DNA of 64,000 bases from Fischerella sp. JS2 (GTDB lineage Bacteria; Cyanobacteriota; Cyanobacteriia; Cyanobacteriales; Nostocaceae): contig NZ_CP135918.1 in assembly GCF_032393985.1 (NCBI RefSeq), positions 496,001 to 560,000 on the forward strand, in the 5' to 3' direction. How positions within the stretch are numbered: the stretch's first letter is position 1; each line of letters begins with the position of its first letter. The notes under the pieces were generated by a model. That model saw only the letters and a list, made by a program, of their open reading frames with translations, did not search any database and was not told the DNA's origin. A program made the position numbers and the translations under genes. Of this stretch, positions 43,297 through 52,709 are shown one piece after another.

Positions 43297-44793
43297 CTAT
43301 TCCCGATTGTCAATCTGCGCTCTTTGCAAGCTACCAGAAAAATCTACATAAACTGTCTTCCATTCTGTGAAAATATCTAAGGCGGTAGTTCCAGCTTCCC
43401 GGTGTCCATTGCCTGTTTGTTTGACACCGCCAAAAGGCAAATGTACCTCTGCACCGATGGTAGGGCCATTGATATAGGTGATTCCTGCTTCGATATCGCG
43501 CATGGCTGTAAAGGCACGATTGATGTCACGGGTATAAATTGAGGAAGAAAGACCGTATTTGGTGTTGTTGAGGATTGATATTGCCTCCTCAAAGCTATTC
43601 ACTTCTATTAATGCTACCACTGGCCCAAATATTTCTTCTTGAGCAACTCGCATTTGCGGCGTTACTTCGTCAAGGATAGTTGGTTGAAAGAAGTAGCCGT
43701 TTTTTAGTTTTCCCTCTGTTGTGATTTCTCCACCTATTAATACCTTTGCCCCTTCTGCACGGGCAATATCTAGATATTGGTTGACTCGTTGCAGTTGTCT
43801 TTCGTTGATGATTGGCCCGACTTCTGTGTTTGGATCACTACCAGTACCCAGACGTAATTTGCTGGTACGCTCTTTAAGCATAGTGGTAAATTTTTCTTTG
43901 ATGTCTCGATGCAGAATTAAACGACTAGTAGCAGTGCAGCGTTGACCGGCTGTACCAAATGCCCCCCAGATTGCACCATCTAGGGCTAGTTCTAAATCTG
44001 CGTCTTCCATGACTATTTGAGCATTTTTACCACCCATTTCCAAACAGACGCGTTTGTGGGTGTGTCCACAAATGGAACCAACTTCTGCACCCGTTTCGGA
44101 AGAACCTGTAAAAGATACCAAATCTACATGAGGATGAGCAACTAGGGCTTTTCCAACCTCTTCGCCTACCCCATGCACTAGGTTAATGACTCCTGGTGGT
44201 AAACCTGCTTCGGCAAAAATTTCTACTAGTTTTGTAGCACAGGCGGGGGTATCTTCTGCTGGTTTAAAAATAACAGTGTTACCGCACACTAAAGCCGGCA
44301 TGGCTTTCCAGCAGGGAATAGCGATAGGGAAGTTCCAGGGAGTAATGAGGGCGCAGACTCCGATGGGCATCCGTACTGTCATCGCGAATTTGTTAGGCAT
44401 TTCTGATGGTGTAGTTTGCCCAAACAAGCGTCTCCCTTCGGCTGCACTATAAAAAGCACAGTCAATACCTTCTTGTACATCTCCTCGTGCTTCTGCTAGG
44501 GGTTTACCCATTTCCTGACAGATTAATTGTGCCAGTTCTTCTTTGTACTTACTTAAAAGTTCCCCGACTTTAAAAATATATTCTGCTCTCGTTGGGGCGG
44601 GGATTAATCGCCAAGTTTGGTAAGCTTGGCGCGCAGCAACCACTGCTGCTTCTACGTCAGTTGCGCCGGAATGGGGAAAAGTAGCAATGACTTCACGCTT
44701 GTTAGCAGGATTGCGGCTTTCTAAAGTAGCTCCCGCAATCGCGTTTAACCATTGACCATCAATATAATTACGACAAGTTAGTGGAGTGTCCAT
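43297..44793 (-). CDS. NAD(P)-dependent aldehyde dehydrogenase
   Basis: 498 residues, a complete ALDH-superfamily enzyme oxidising an aldehyde to the acid. Signatures: PWNFPIAIPCWKAMPALVCG, KPAEDTP, FTGSSETG (Rossmann loop), LEMGGKN (general-base Glu), GTAGQRCTATSR (catalytic Cys about residue 288) and EEIFGPVVAL. The C-terminal LPFGGVKQTGNGHREAG is typical of the ALDH7/succinate-semialdehyde-type groups. Substrate cannot be read from the sequence. Monocistronic. Confidence 0.92.
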   Translation of the reverse strand: MDTPLTCRNYIDGQWLNAIAGATLESRNPANKREVIATFPHSGATDVEAAVVAARQAYQTWRLIPAPTRAEYIFKVGELLSKYKEELAQLICQEMGKPLAEARGDVQEGIDCAFYSAAEGRRLFGQTTPSEMPNKFAMTVRMPIGVCALITPWNFPIAIPCWKAMPALVCGNTVIFKPAEDTPACATKLVEIFAEAGLPPGVINLVHGVGEEVGKALVAHPHVDLVSFTGSSETGAEVGSICGHTHKRVCLEMGGKNAQIVMEDADLELALDGAIWGAFGTAGQRCTATSRLILHRDIKEKFTTMLKERTSKLRLGTGSDPNTEVGPIINERQLQRVNQYLDIARAEGAKVLIGGEITTEGKLKNGYFFQPTILDEVTPQMRVAQEEIFGPVVALIEVNSFEEAISILNNTKYGLSSSIYTRDINRAFTAMRDIEAGITYINGPTIGAEVHLPFGGVKQTGNGHREAGTTALDIFTEWKTVYVDFSGSLQRAQIDNRE

Positions 44794-45011
44794 TCGATTT
44801 TAGATTTTGGATTTTAGATTGAGTTCTACTGATAAATCTGGGGGCTTTTACCCTTTTCTTATACCCCCACGGGCAATTGCCCACAACGAGGAGATAAAAT
44901 CTAAACGTAGACGCGCTCATTCTACTGAAGGCGCGAATATTACGGACGTAGTTAGGGACAATCAGTTTCTATAATTAATAAAACGAAAGGGAGAAATCCA
45001 CGAGGCAATAA

Positions 45012-45458
45012 ATGAAACTCAAAAATCTGTCACTGATAGCCACAGCAGCTGCCCTCAGTTTTACAGTCATGCCCCAGCGCTCTGTGCAAGCAGAAAGCGC
45101 TCCAAAAGTTCCATTACAACTTGCACAAGCAAACCAACAACTACAACCACCCCGTATACAATTATCACAGCAACAACAACAAAAGATTGCTCAAATTCGT
45201 GCTAACGCTCGCAATAGTATTGAGAAGGTGCTGACACAGAAGCAACGCGATCAAATCAAGACTGCGATGCAATCAGGTCAGCCTCCTCAACAAGCTTTTG
45301 CTGCATTAGATTTTACCCCACAACAAAAAACCCAATTGCAGCAAATTTTGGTGTCTTCACAACAGCAAATGGAAGCTGTTTTAACTCCCCAACAAAAGAA
45401 ACAACTAGACCAATATCGGGAGAATGTAAGACGCCAGCAGCAACAGCAACAAAGGTAA
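45012..45458 (+). CDS. Secreted Gln-rich Spy/CpxP-like protein
   Basis: 148 residues with a Sec signal peptide (MKLKNLSLIATAAALSFTVM, cleavage near VQAES). The mature part is helical and Gln/Arg-rich with the LTxxQ-type signatures of periplasmic Spy/CpxP chaperones: LSQQQQQKIAQIRANARNSI, VLTQKQRDQIK, DFTPQQKTQLQQIL and VLTPQQKKQLDQ. It ends in a poly-Gln tail. GAGG precedes the ATG and a strong terminator follows at 45501. The family link is by pattern only. Confidence 0.75.
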   Translation: MKLKNLSLIATAAALSFTVMPQRSVQAESAPKVPLQLAQANQQLQPPRIQLSQQQQQKIAQIRANARNSIEKVLTQKQRDQIKTAMQSGQPPQQAFAALDFTPQQKTQLQQILVSSQQQMEAVLTPQQKKQLDQYRENVRRQQQQQQR

Positions 45459-45500
45459 TAACTGAGACTATATCTAATTGTTAGCTGTTTGTTTTTCTAT

Positions 45501-45526
45501 AGCCCGCACAAGCGGGCTTTGTTTTT
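45501..45526 (+). terminator. Rho-independent terminator of the Spy-like gene
   Basis: AGCCCGC, a 4-base loop and GCGGGCT form a perfect 7-bp GC-rich stem followed by TTGTTTTT, 43 bp after the stop codon. Confidence 0.9.
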
Positions 45527-45692
45527 ATACGTGAGGTTTGATTCTAGGCTTTTCGAGGTTTACGGGCGAATCATATCAGTAGAAGGCATTAGGGATTAGG
45601 GAGTGTGGGGAGAGTATAGTTCAGTGATCAGTTATCAGTTATCAAATTATATTACTCATTGTTAACTGTCACTGATTCCTAAGCATCAACAA

Positions 45693-46088
45693 CTAACTAC
45701 TAACCACCGCAATACAATCAATTTCTACCAACACATCCTTAGGTAAACGCGATACCTGTACACATGCCCGTGCTGGCGCTGTCGCCTCATCAAAATATTT
45801 TGCATACACGGCATTCACAGCCGCAAAATCATTCATATCAGCTAAAAATATAGTTGTTCTCACCACATCAGCGAAACTAGCTCCTCCAGCTACCAAAATC
45901 GCTTCCAAATTAGCCATTACCTGCTCAGTTTGTTTTTTGACATCTCCTTCACCGACAATAGCACCAGTATTTGGATCAAGGGCAATCTGTCCAGCCACAA
46001 ACATCATCTTCCCAGCAGCAGCGATCGCCTGATTATACGATCCTACTGGCGCTGGTGCTTTCTCAGTACGAATAATCTTTTTACTCAT
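45693..46088 (-). CDS. ridA: RidA family reactive-intermediate deaminase
   Basis: 131 residues, the normal length of YjgF/RidA proteins, trimeric enzymes that hydrolyse 2-aminoacrylate and related imines. Typical pattern: [28 protein letters not shown] at the start, [34 protein letters not shown] and [21 protein letters not shown]. It contains the catalytic Arg (in PARAC) and the C-terminal Glu. A nudix gene lies upstream on the same strand. Confidence 0.93.
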   Translation of the reverse strand: MSKKIIRTEKAPAPVGSYNQAIAAAGKMMFVAGQIALDPNTGAIVGEGDVKKQTEQVMANLEAILVAGGASFADVVRTTIFLADMNDFAAVNAVYAKYFDEATAPARACVQVSRLPKDVLVEIDCIAVVSS

Positions 46089-46214
46089 AGTTCTTCTGTT
46101 GTTTGTTGGTTGTTGATTGTTGATTGTTGGTTGTTAGTTGTTAGTTGTTATTTAATACTTACTCCTCACACCCCTCACACTCCCCATCTCCCCATCCCCC
46201 CATCCCTCCAATCC

Positions 46215-46640
46215 CTACCTCGGACGTATCCCATAATGCCGATACCGCCAATAATCTCGCAAAATTATATCGTGATCGAAACACAAATTCTCTGGTACAC
46301 GCCAAGATTCAAAAATTTTTATCCCTTTGGCATCATCTCCTGCCTTTGGTTCCCCTTTTGCCGTTGCTAAAAACACTATACTGATCGTGTGCTTACGGCG
46401 ATCGCGTGCTGGATCAGAGTAAACATGAAATTGTTCAATCAACTCCACCTGTAAGCCAGTCTCTTCTAACGCTTCACGCCGCGCCGCCGCTTCCACAGTT
46501 TCCCCATAATCAACAAATCCACCGGGTATGGCCCAGCCTAATGGCGGATTATGTCTCTCAATTAACACTATGGGTCGATGAGGTCGGTCAAGCAATTCGA
46601 TGATGATATCAACAGTTGGAACAGGATTTTGATAACTCAT
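46215..46640 (-). CDS. Nudix hydrolase
   Basis: 141 residues. The Nudix box [20 protein letters not shown] with TG following is complete (Gx5Ex7REUxEExGU), so metal-dependent pyrophosphohydrolase activity is expected. Upstream [15 protein letters not shown] and downstream [20 protein letters not shown] resemble the ADP-ribose/NUDT-type group common in cyanobacteria. Substrate not assignable. It is separated from ridA by about 125 bp of heptamer repeats. Confidence 0.9.
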   Translation of the reverse strand: MSYQNPVPTVDIIIELLDRPHRPIVLIERHNPPLGWAIPGGFVDYGETVEAAARREALEETGLQVELIEQFHVYSDPARDRRKHTISIVFLATAKGEPKAGDDAKGIKIFESWRVPENLCFDHDIILRDYWRYRHYGIRPR

Positions 46641-46748
46641 AAAACATTAATTGTGACAGCAAATCTGGTCTTCCAGATAACTGAAAGTCAACAACTGTTC
46701 CATGTTAAATTCAGTGGATATCTTTGCTCTCTATAGTTCAGGATATTT

Positions 46749-48254
46749 ATGCCTTTTCCTAGATCCAGTGGCATTCTGCTACATCCAACCAGTTTTCCCG
46801 GTCGCTATGGTATCGGAGATTTGGGGTTGGAGGCGTATAAGTTCGTAGATTTTTTGGCTCGCAGTGGGCAGCAGTTGTGGCAAGTACTACCCTTGGGACC
46901 TACGGGCTTTGGCAATTCACCCTATATGTGTTTTTCTGCTATGGCAGGCAATCCCCTGCTGATTAGTCCGGATGTATTGAAAGATCAAGGCTTGTTGAGT
47001 GAAGATGATCTGCGCGATATTCCAGATTTCCCGTTGGATCATATAGACTTTGAGCAAGTCATTGCTTGGAAAATACCTGTGTTACGGAAAGCTTGTGAAA
47101 ACTTTAAACACAAGGCTAGTCCTATGCAGCAGAAAGAGTTTGAGGGTTTTTGTCGGGGTAAAGCAAGTTGGCTAGAAGATTATACCCTTTTTATGGCATT
47201 GCTAGATACGCAAGGAACGACAACCTGGACTGAGTGGCCTGAAGAACTGCGTAAGCGCAAACCAGAGATACTAGAACATTGGCGTCTGCAATTGACAGAC
47301 GAGATATTTTACCATAAATTCCTACAGTTCGAGTTTTTCCGACAGTGGTCTGAGCTTAAACTCTACGCTAACGAACAAAATATTCAGATTCTTGGCGATA
47401 TTCCCATATACGTTGCCCATAATAGCGCAGATGTCTGGGCGCATCCGGAGAATTTTATGCTCGATCCGGAAACGGGAGAGGCTACTGAAGTCGCAGGGGT
47501 TCCACCAGATTATTTCTCAGCAACGGGTCAACTTTGGGGAAATCCGATCTACAACTGGGATTACTTGCAATCCACTCGTTTTCATTGGTGGGTCAGACGT
47601 GTACGTGAAAACCTCGCTCATGCAGATTTAATTCGTATTGACCATTTCCGAGGTTTAGAATCTTATTGGTCGGTTCCAGCAGGAGAGGAAACGGCGATCA
47701 ATGGCAAATGGGTAAAAGCTCCAGGCTACGCTCTGTTTGAGACAATTCGTGAAGAGTTAGGCACTCTACCGATCATTGCTGAAGACTTAGGCTACATCGA
47801 TCAGCCAGTATTGGATCTCAGAGATCATTTTGAATTTCCGGGAATGAAGATTCTTCACTTTGCCTTTGGTAGCGATGCTAACAATACTTACTTACCATTT
47901 AATGTGGTTCATAATAGCGTAATCTATACCGGAACCCATGATAACAATACAACCATTGGCTGGTATTATCATGATGCTTCTGATTATGAACGCGATCGCG
48001 TCCAAAAATACCTTGGCTGTAATGGTCCCCACGGAATAGCTTGGGATATGATTCGACTAGCAATGAGTTCTGTTGCTCATCAGGCAATTATTCCTCTCCA
48101 AGATGTCTTCAATTTGGGGTCTGATGCTCGCATGAACACCCCTAGTAAAGCTGATGGCAATTGGGATTGGCGCTATCGAAGTGAAGCCTTAACTGAGGAA
48201 TACAGCAACCGTCTTAGGGAGATGGTAATGATTTATGGGCGCTACAAGGGGTAA
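46749..48254 (+). CDS. malQ: 4-alpha-glucanotransferase (amylomaltase, GH77)
   Basis: 501 residues, complete. It transfers alpha-1,4-glucan segments between malto-oligosaccharides during glycogen metabolism. GH77 motifs: RSSGILLHPTSFPGRYGIGD at the start, GDIPIYVAHNSADVWAHPE, RIDHFRGLESYW (nucleophile Asp region), IAEDLGYI (acid/base Glu region) and YTGTHDNNTTIGWY (third carboxylate). The stop codon TAA (48252-48254) coincides with the first bases of a MITE. Confidence 0.96.
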   Translation: MPFPRSSGILLHPTSFPGRYGIGDLGLEAYKFVDFLARSGQQLWQVLPLGPTGFGNSPYMCFSAMAGNPLLISPDVLKDQGLLSEDDLRDIPDFPLDHIDFEQVIAWKIPVLRKACENFKHKASPMQQKEFEGFCRGKASWLEDYTLFMALLDTQGTTTWTEWPEELRKRKPEILEHWRLQLTDEIFYHKFLQFEFFRQWSELKLYANEQNIQILGDIPIYVAHNSADVWAHPENFMLDPETGEATEVAGVPPDYFSATGQLWGNPIYNWDYLQSTRFHWWVRRVRENLAHADLIRIDHFRGLESYWSVPAGEETAINGKWVKAPGYALFETIREELGTLPIIAEDLGYIDQPVLDLRDHFEFPGMKILHFAFGSDANNTYLPFNVVHNSVIYTGTHDNNTTIGWYYHDASDYERDRVQKYLGCNGPHGIAWDMIRLAMSSVAHQAIIPLQDVFNLGSDARMNTPSKADGNWDWRYRSEALTEEYSNRLREMVMIYGRYKG

Positions 48255-48340
48255 TACCGTTTCACTACAAGTCTGATACATTTGGCAAGTACGAAGACAA
48301 GGAGGAGAACTTGTATCAATTATTTTGTGAAATGGTATAA
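48252..48340. mobile_element. MITE (ATACCATTTCAC family) abutting malQ
   Basis: An 89-bp element: left end TAATACCGTTTCACTACAAG, right end (reversed) TTATACCATTTCACAAAATA, with CTGATACA/TTGATACAA sub-terminal matches. A partial relative is at 18244-18274. The left-end TAA serves as the malQ stop codon. Confidence 0.8.
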
Positions 48341-48470
48341 GACAAGTACTGCCCTTTTGGAATCGTTTTGGTTAGTTAGGGTGGGTAAAACCCACCTAAT
48401 TTCACTTAGACGAGGAGTGGAAGCGATCACGACTTCTTCTCCTAGCCTCTAGTCTCTAGTGCCTTGAAAT

Positions 48471-49640
48471 ATGCGAACAATTGCGGAAATTAATGAAAAA
48501 ATTAGCAGTAAACGTGCAGTGGTATTAACTGCGGAAGAATTAAAAACCAGAGTTGCAGAAGTCGGTGTCACAAAAGTTGCCCAGGAAGTCGATGTAATCA
48601 CTACTGGGACTTTTGAGCCAATGGAATCTAGTGGTGCAATTATTAACCTAGGACATACTGATCCGCCAATCAAAATTCGTCGCTGTTGGTTGGATGGTGT
48701 GCCAGTCTATTCAGGCTTTGGTGCTGTAGATTTATACTTGGGTGCAAGTTCTGCTGTAGAGGTGATGGAGGGGGAAGAAGTCCGAGAACGAGGCGGTGGT
48801 CATGTAATTGAAGATTTGATTGCTGGTAAACCTGTACATGTACGCGCTCAAGGACAAGTCACAGATTGTTACCCCAGAGCTACTTTTGAAACAACTATCA
48901 CCCGTGATACTATCAATCAGTTTTATTTATTTAATCCTAGAAATCTTTATCAAAATTTTATTGTAGGGGTGAATGGAGGCGATCGCCCACTTTTTACTTA
49001 TTTAGGCCCTCTACAGCCGCGTTTGAGTAATGCAGTTTATTCTAACCCTGGTGCTATTTCCCCTCTCTTCAACGACCCTGATCTCCAACTAGTCGGTATT
49101 GGTACACGAATTTTCCTGGGTGGGGGTATTGGCTATGTAGCATGGGAAGGAACGCAGCATTTTCCCTTACAAAAACGCTTGCCCAATCGTACACCTATTG
49201 GCCCGGCTGCAACTTTAGCCTTAATCGGTGATGCCAAACAAATGGATACTCGTTGGGTACGGGGTTGTTACTTCAAAAATTATGGTCCTTCTTTAATGTT
49301 GGGTGTAGGCGTACCCCTTCCCGTGTTAAGTAAGGAAGTGGTAGCCAGATGTGCAGTTAGTGATCAAGACTTAGTTGCACCCATCGTAGACTTTTCCATT
49401 CCCCGGCGGGTACGTCCTACCTTTGGCTTGGTGAGTTACGCTCAACTAAAAACAGGACGCATAATCATTGAAGGCAAAACAGTACGTGTTGCACCCGTTG
49501 TAAGCATACTCCTCTCTCGGCAAGTCGCCCAAGAGTTAAAACAATGGATTCAAGCAGGTACTTTTACTCTTACCGAACCAGTCGCCCAAATCTCGATGGA
49601 ACGCTCTTTTCTCCCCCAGGATCGGTGGACGGAGTTTTAA
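48471..49640 (+). CDS. DUF39 homocysteine-biosynthesis family protein
   Basis: 389 residues. The start (RTIAEINEKISSKRAVVLTAEEL) and the core (VITTGTFEPMESSGAIINLGHTDPPIKI, GFGAVDLYLGASSA, YSNPGAISPLFNDP, GTRIFLGGGIGYVAWEGTQH) match the DUF39 family. In methanogens DUF39 proteins take part in sulfur incorporation into aspartate semialdehyde to give homocysteine. The archaeal partner ferredoxin-like protein and CBS domains are not present here. A TTAGGGTGGGT/ACCCACCTAA hairpin lies about 70 bp upstream (48376-48399). The physiological role in cyanobacteria is not established. Confidence 0.82.
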   Translation: MRTIAEINEKISSKRAVVLTAEELKTRVAEVGVTKVAQEVDVITTGTFEPMESSGAIINLGHTDPPIKIRRCWLDGVPVYSGFGAVDLYLGASSAVEVMEGEEVRERGGGHVIEDLIAGKPVHVRAQGQVTDCYPRATFETTITRDTINQFYLFNPRNLYQNFIVGVNGGDRPLFTYLGPLQPRLSNAVYSNPGAISPLFNDPDLQLVGIGTRIFLGGGIGYVAWEGTQHFPLQKRLPNRTPIGPAATLALIGDAKQMDTRWVRGCYFKNYGPSLMLGVGVPLPVLSKEVVARCAVSDQDLVAPIVDFSIPRRVRPTFGLVSYAQLKTGRIIIEGKTVRVAPVVSILLSRQVAQELKQWIQAGTFTLTEPVAQISMERSFLPQDRWTEF

Positions 49641-49713
49641 CAAAAGGTAGGGTGGTGGGGCTTTGGGGAGATGGGGAGAAAATTACACCCCATCTCCTTA
49701 TCTCCCCATCTGT

Positions 49714-50760
49714 TTACTCCTGTGATGGTTTCGGTCGCTTCACAGGTTTGGGAACAGAACCTTTGGGTATAGGTCTTGGAGGTGGCGATGCTGATGGAGA
49801 TTCACCCACTTTTTTGACTGGACGTGGTGAGCCTTCTCCGTTTCGTCTTGGGGGATATGGCTTTCTACCACTAGGACGGCGGCTTACCCCGCCTCCACCT
49901 TTACGTTTAAACGGTGGTTTACTGCTGCGTTTTCTGGGCAATTCTGCGATCACACTCGCCTTTTCTATAACCAAAGATTCACCTTGTCGCTGGACTTGCA
50001 AGTCCCAAAATTTTCCTACTGCTTTGGTTTCTAGCTTACCCTTGAGTTTCAATTTGAAATACTTGGGTTTATCATTTGGCTTACGGGCAGATTGCTTAAT
50101 CTTGATTACCAAGTTCTCTGTATCGTATGACTGGTAAACTATTTCGCCACGAACAGAAAAACCACCGTCTGAAATTTCTGATGATGGTGTCGGTTCTAGT
50201 GAGGTCTGTTGAGATGTTTCCTCTAAATTCTCGGGTGAATCAGGATTTGCTGTTTCCTCCTCTGGTAATGTCAACTCTTGCTGTTGTTCGGTTGTGGAAC
50301 TTTTAGCTAGTTTTTCTGGCTCCCATACTCCTACAATTTGAAGATGCAATTGGTCATTTTCTTGACGTGTGCGCGGATAAACAACCCACAGATGCTCTTG
50401 CTCTAAATCGAGGTGGTTTTTGACTAAACTCATGATTCGACCAAGTAGCACAGTATCTAATTTGGTGCCATCTGCGGTCAACATTACACCTTGGGTAAAT
50501 TGTTCGCTGCTAGCAATGTAACGACCTCGGACTAAGCCAATTGCTCGATACTGCATCGGTTCGCTGGGAGGTGGAATCGGTTGCTGTCGACTCCCTAAGT
50601 TCCCATCATTAGCAGTTTCGCTTGGCGTTACAGACGAAGTCTCGCTTTGAGATGCTTCGACTGCTACTACATCAGTAGTAGTTGCTTCTTGACTAGGTTT
50701 AGCTTCATCAGAAGCTGTTGAATTTGACGATTCAGGGGACGGCATCAAGTCGGAATTCAT
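49714..50760 (-). CDS. Two-domain protein with basic disordered tail, unknown
   Basis: 348 residues. N-terminal Ser/Thr/Glu-rich disordered region (to about 65). First folded domain (MQYRAIGLVRGRYIASSEQF to VVGVWEPEKL, about 68-150), then an acidic linker, then a second domain (FSVRGEIVYQSYDTENLVIKIK to VIEKASVIAEL, about 190-270). The tail is Arg/Lys/Pro/Gly-rich (PPFKRKGGGGVSRRPSGRKP and further). Basic Gly/Arg tails often bind RNA; that is inference. The start at 50760 has AAGGAG six bases upstream. The frame is open a further 52 codons upstream but lacks coding character. Confidence 0.75.
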   Translation of the reverse strand: MNSDLMPSPESSNSTASDEAKPSQEATTTDVVAVEASQSETSSVTPSETANDGNLGSRQQPIPPPSEPMQYRAIGLVRGRYIASSEQFTQGVMLTADGTKLDTVLLGRIMSLVKNHLDLEQEHLWVVYPRTRQENDQLHLQIVGVWEPEKLAKSSTTEQQQELTLPEEETANPDSPENLEETSQQTSLEPTPSSEISDGGFSVRGEIVYQSYDTENLVIKIKQSARKPNDKPKYFKLKLKGKLETKAVGKFWDLQVQRQGESLVIEKASVIAELPRKRSSKPPFKRKGGGGVSRRPSGRKPYPPRRNGEGSPRPVKKVGESPSASPPPRPIPKGSVPKPVKRPKPSQE

Positions 50761-51133
50761 AAAAACTCCTTGCGGCGGAGACACATCCCATTGTGGGATT
50801 TTATTAACGCAACAGGGAAGAGCGTTTGTGCGGCTGCTTAAAGTATATTTACTTTCAAAACAACCATCATCGTTTGCCCTGTTATGATACTGAAAGACGC
50901 GATTTTTCGCATACATACTAAATGTGTAATTTAGCGTCTTTACACTAGTTTCGGAAGCATACCATAGCTACAATTTAGGCGTCTCCTCTTAAAGTCATCT
51001 CTTGCTTAAGCATCACAAATGGCTATTTGTTATAAAGTTCACAGTTTGTTAGCGGTATTCCGCAAACTTTTCCAATTTTTTAATTTTCTCAATTTGTGTA
51101 AATAATAGTTTTATTAGAGTTAAGGACGGTTTT
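50761..51133. other. Divergent intergenic region with leader of the basic-tail gene
   Basis: On the minus strand the leader contains ATCCCA/TGGGAT (about 50788-50802) and CTCC-GCCGCAA-GGAG, in which the ribosome-binding GGAG can pair with CTCC just upstream. The half nearer 51133 is AT-rich and holds the promoter of the TPR gene. Confidence 0.45.
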
Positions 51134-51994
51134 GTGTCTCAGCCGCGTAATCGTTGGTTAGTCAAAGTAGTTTTAGTGTTGGCAGTGATAGCTTTTGTTG
51201 GGGTATCTATGGTTCCCATCATAGCCGCATTTAATGATACGCAACAGTCCAGCCGAAATTCCGCTAGCGGCCGAGGAAATTCGTCTTCCTCAGATCAAAA
51301 AGCAAAATTGGAAGATGCAGCAAGAGGTTATGAACAAGTTTTACAGCGAGAACCGGAAAATCAAACAGCACTACGAGGCTTGTTAGAAACTCGTTTGCAA
51401 TTGCTAAGTTTGGGTGTAGGTAACATTCAAGCAGTAATTGAACCTTTAGAAAAATTAGCAAAGCTCAATCCAGAGCAAACTAAGTATGGCGTGCTGTTGG
51501 CACAAGCTAAACAACAAATCGGCGATAAGGAAGGTGCTGCTCAGGCTTATCGTTCTATTTTGGAAACCAAGCCAGGCAATCTTGAGGCTTTGCAAGGAAT
51601 GGTAGCTTTGTTGCTCACGCAAAAACGGCCGGAAGCAGCCATCGGGTTATTACAAGATACCCTTGCTAAATCAGATCAAGCAAATAAAATAGAACCCGGT
51701 AGCGTGGATACTGTCGCTGTACAAGTGATGTTGGGTAATATTTACGCTAGCCAAAAACGCTATCCCCAAGCTTTATCTGTGTATGATCAGGCAGTTAATA
51801 GCGCTCCTAATGATTTTCGACCTGTTTTGGCAAAAGCGATGGTTGTCAAAGAACAAGGAAAAGCTGATGAAGCAAAATCTCTGTTTGATAAAGCCGCAGC
51901 TTTAGCACCAGCTCAGTACAAAGACGAAATCAATAAAAGAAGTTCTGAGTCTGTAACTCCCACTCCTGCTGCAACGTCAACACCGACACCGTAG
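51134..51994 (+). CDS. Membrane-anchored TPR protein
   Basis: 286 residues from a GTG start with AAGGA upstream. An N-terminal membrane segment (WLVKVVLVLAVIAFVGVSMVPIIAAF) is followed by a Ser/Gly/Asn-rich linker and then TPR-like helical pairs. Examples are GYEQVLQREPENQTALRGLLETR, LAQAKQQIGDKEGAAQAYRSI, GNIYASQKRYPQALSVYDQAV and VKEQGKADEAKSLFDKAAAL. The tail is Thr/Pro-rich. Probably anchored with the TPR domain outside the cytoplasm or in the lumen; partners unknown. Confidence 0.85.
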   Translation: MSQPRNRWLVKVVLVLAVIAFVGVSMVPIIAAFNDTQQSSRNSASGRGNSSSSDQKAKLEDAARGYEQVLQREPENQTALRGLLETRLQLLSLGVGNIQAVIEPLEKLAKLNPEQTKYGVLLAQAKQQIGDKEGAAQAYRSILETKPGNLEALQGMVALLLTQKRPEAAIGLLQDTLAKSDQANKIEPGSVDTVAVQVMLGNIYASQKRYPQALSVYDQAVNSAPNDFRPVLAKAMVVKEQGKADEAKSLFDKAAALAPAQYKDEINKRSSESVTPTPAATSTPTP

Positions 51995-52056
51995 AGAAGA
52001 GGAGGAGACAAGGGAGACAACTCCCGTGTCCTCCGTGTCCTCCCGTTCCCCTACTT

Positions 52057-52677
52057 TCACGCTCCTTCCACAGCAGCGACGATACCAAATAAAATAAACA
52101 GGAATCCGCCTGCGATGGTGAGTGTTTTTTCCGAAATTCGTCCTGCTAAAATTCTTCCACCAATCACAGCGATCGCTGCACAAATGGCATGTCCTAAAAT
52201 TGCACCTGTTGTCACCCCCACAGGATTATTCGCTGCTGCTAGGGTAATGGTGGCAAATTGTGTACGATCGCCCCACTCTGCCATAAATGTCAATAAAAAA
52301 GCTTCTAATACAATTGCCCAAATACTTTTTTGATTTTTTAGTTGCTTTTCTGCCTCAGCAACTGCTGTTTTTGCTTCTTCTACAATTTCAGTATCGCAGT
52401 TAGCAGCAGGCGTTTTACTTCCCTCATACAACAGCTTAATACCGAAGGCAATAAACAAAACAATTTCAGCATAATAAATGTAAAGCTTTGGCAGCAAAGA
52501 CACCGCCTGCCCAACTCCTACAGACAGTATTGTCATCGCCGCTAAAGCTGCTACAACACCCGCAAATACAAGTCGCCGCGAATGCTGCATGGACAAAATT
52601 ACGGCGATAAAAAAGGTTTTATCACCTAATTCAGAAACTGTAATTAGTAATAAACCGGCGGTGAAAGCTGTTAGCAC
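52057..52677 (-). CDS. GDT1/TMEM165 (UPF0016) family cation transporter, Mn exporter
   Basis: 206 residues, two homologous halves of three membrane segments. Each half carries the family's E-x-G-D-(K/R)-(T/S) motif: SELGDKTFFIAVILSMQHSRR (about 16) and EWGDRTQFATITLAAANNP (about 132). Cyanobacterial members (Mnx) move manganese out of the cytoplasm into the thylakoid lumen or periplasm; plant and yeast relatives carry Mn/Ca. GTG start at 52677 with GGAG upstream. The leader shows three mutually exclusive stems (52710-52782). Confidence 0.92.
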   Translation of the reverse strand: MLTAFTAGLLLITVSELGDKTFFIAVILSMQHSRRLVFAGVVAALAAMTILSVGVGQAVSLLPKLYIYYAEIVLFIAFGIKLLYEGSKTPAANCDTEIVEEAKTAVAEAEKQLKNQKSIWAIVLEAFLLTFMAEWGDRTQFATITLAAANNPVGVTTGAILGHAICAAIAVIGGRILAGRISEKTLTIAGGFLFILFGIVAAVEGA

Positions 52678-52709
52678 TCTCTCAAGCTCCAGACAAATCG
52701 TTTACCTGT

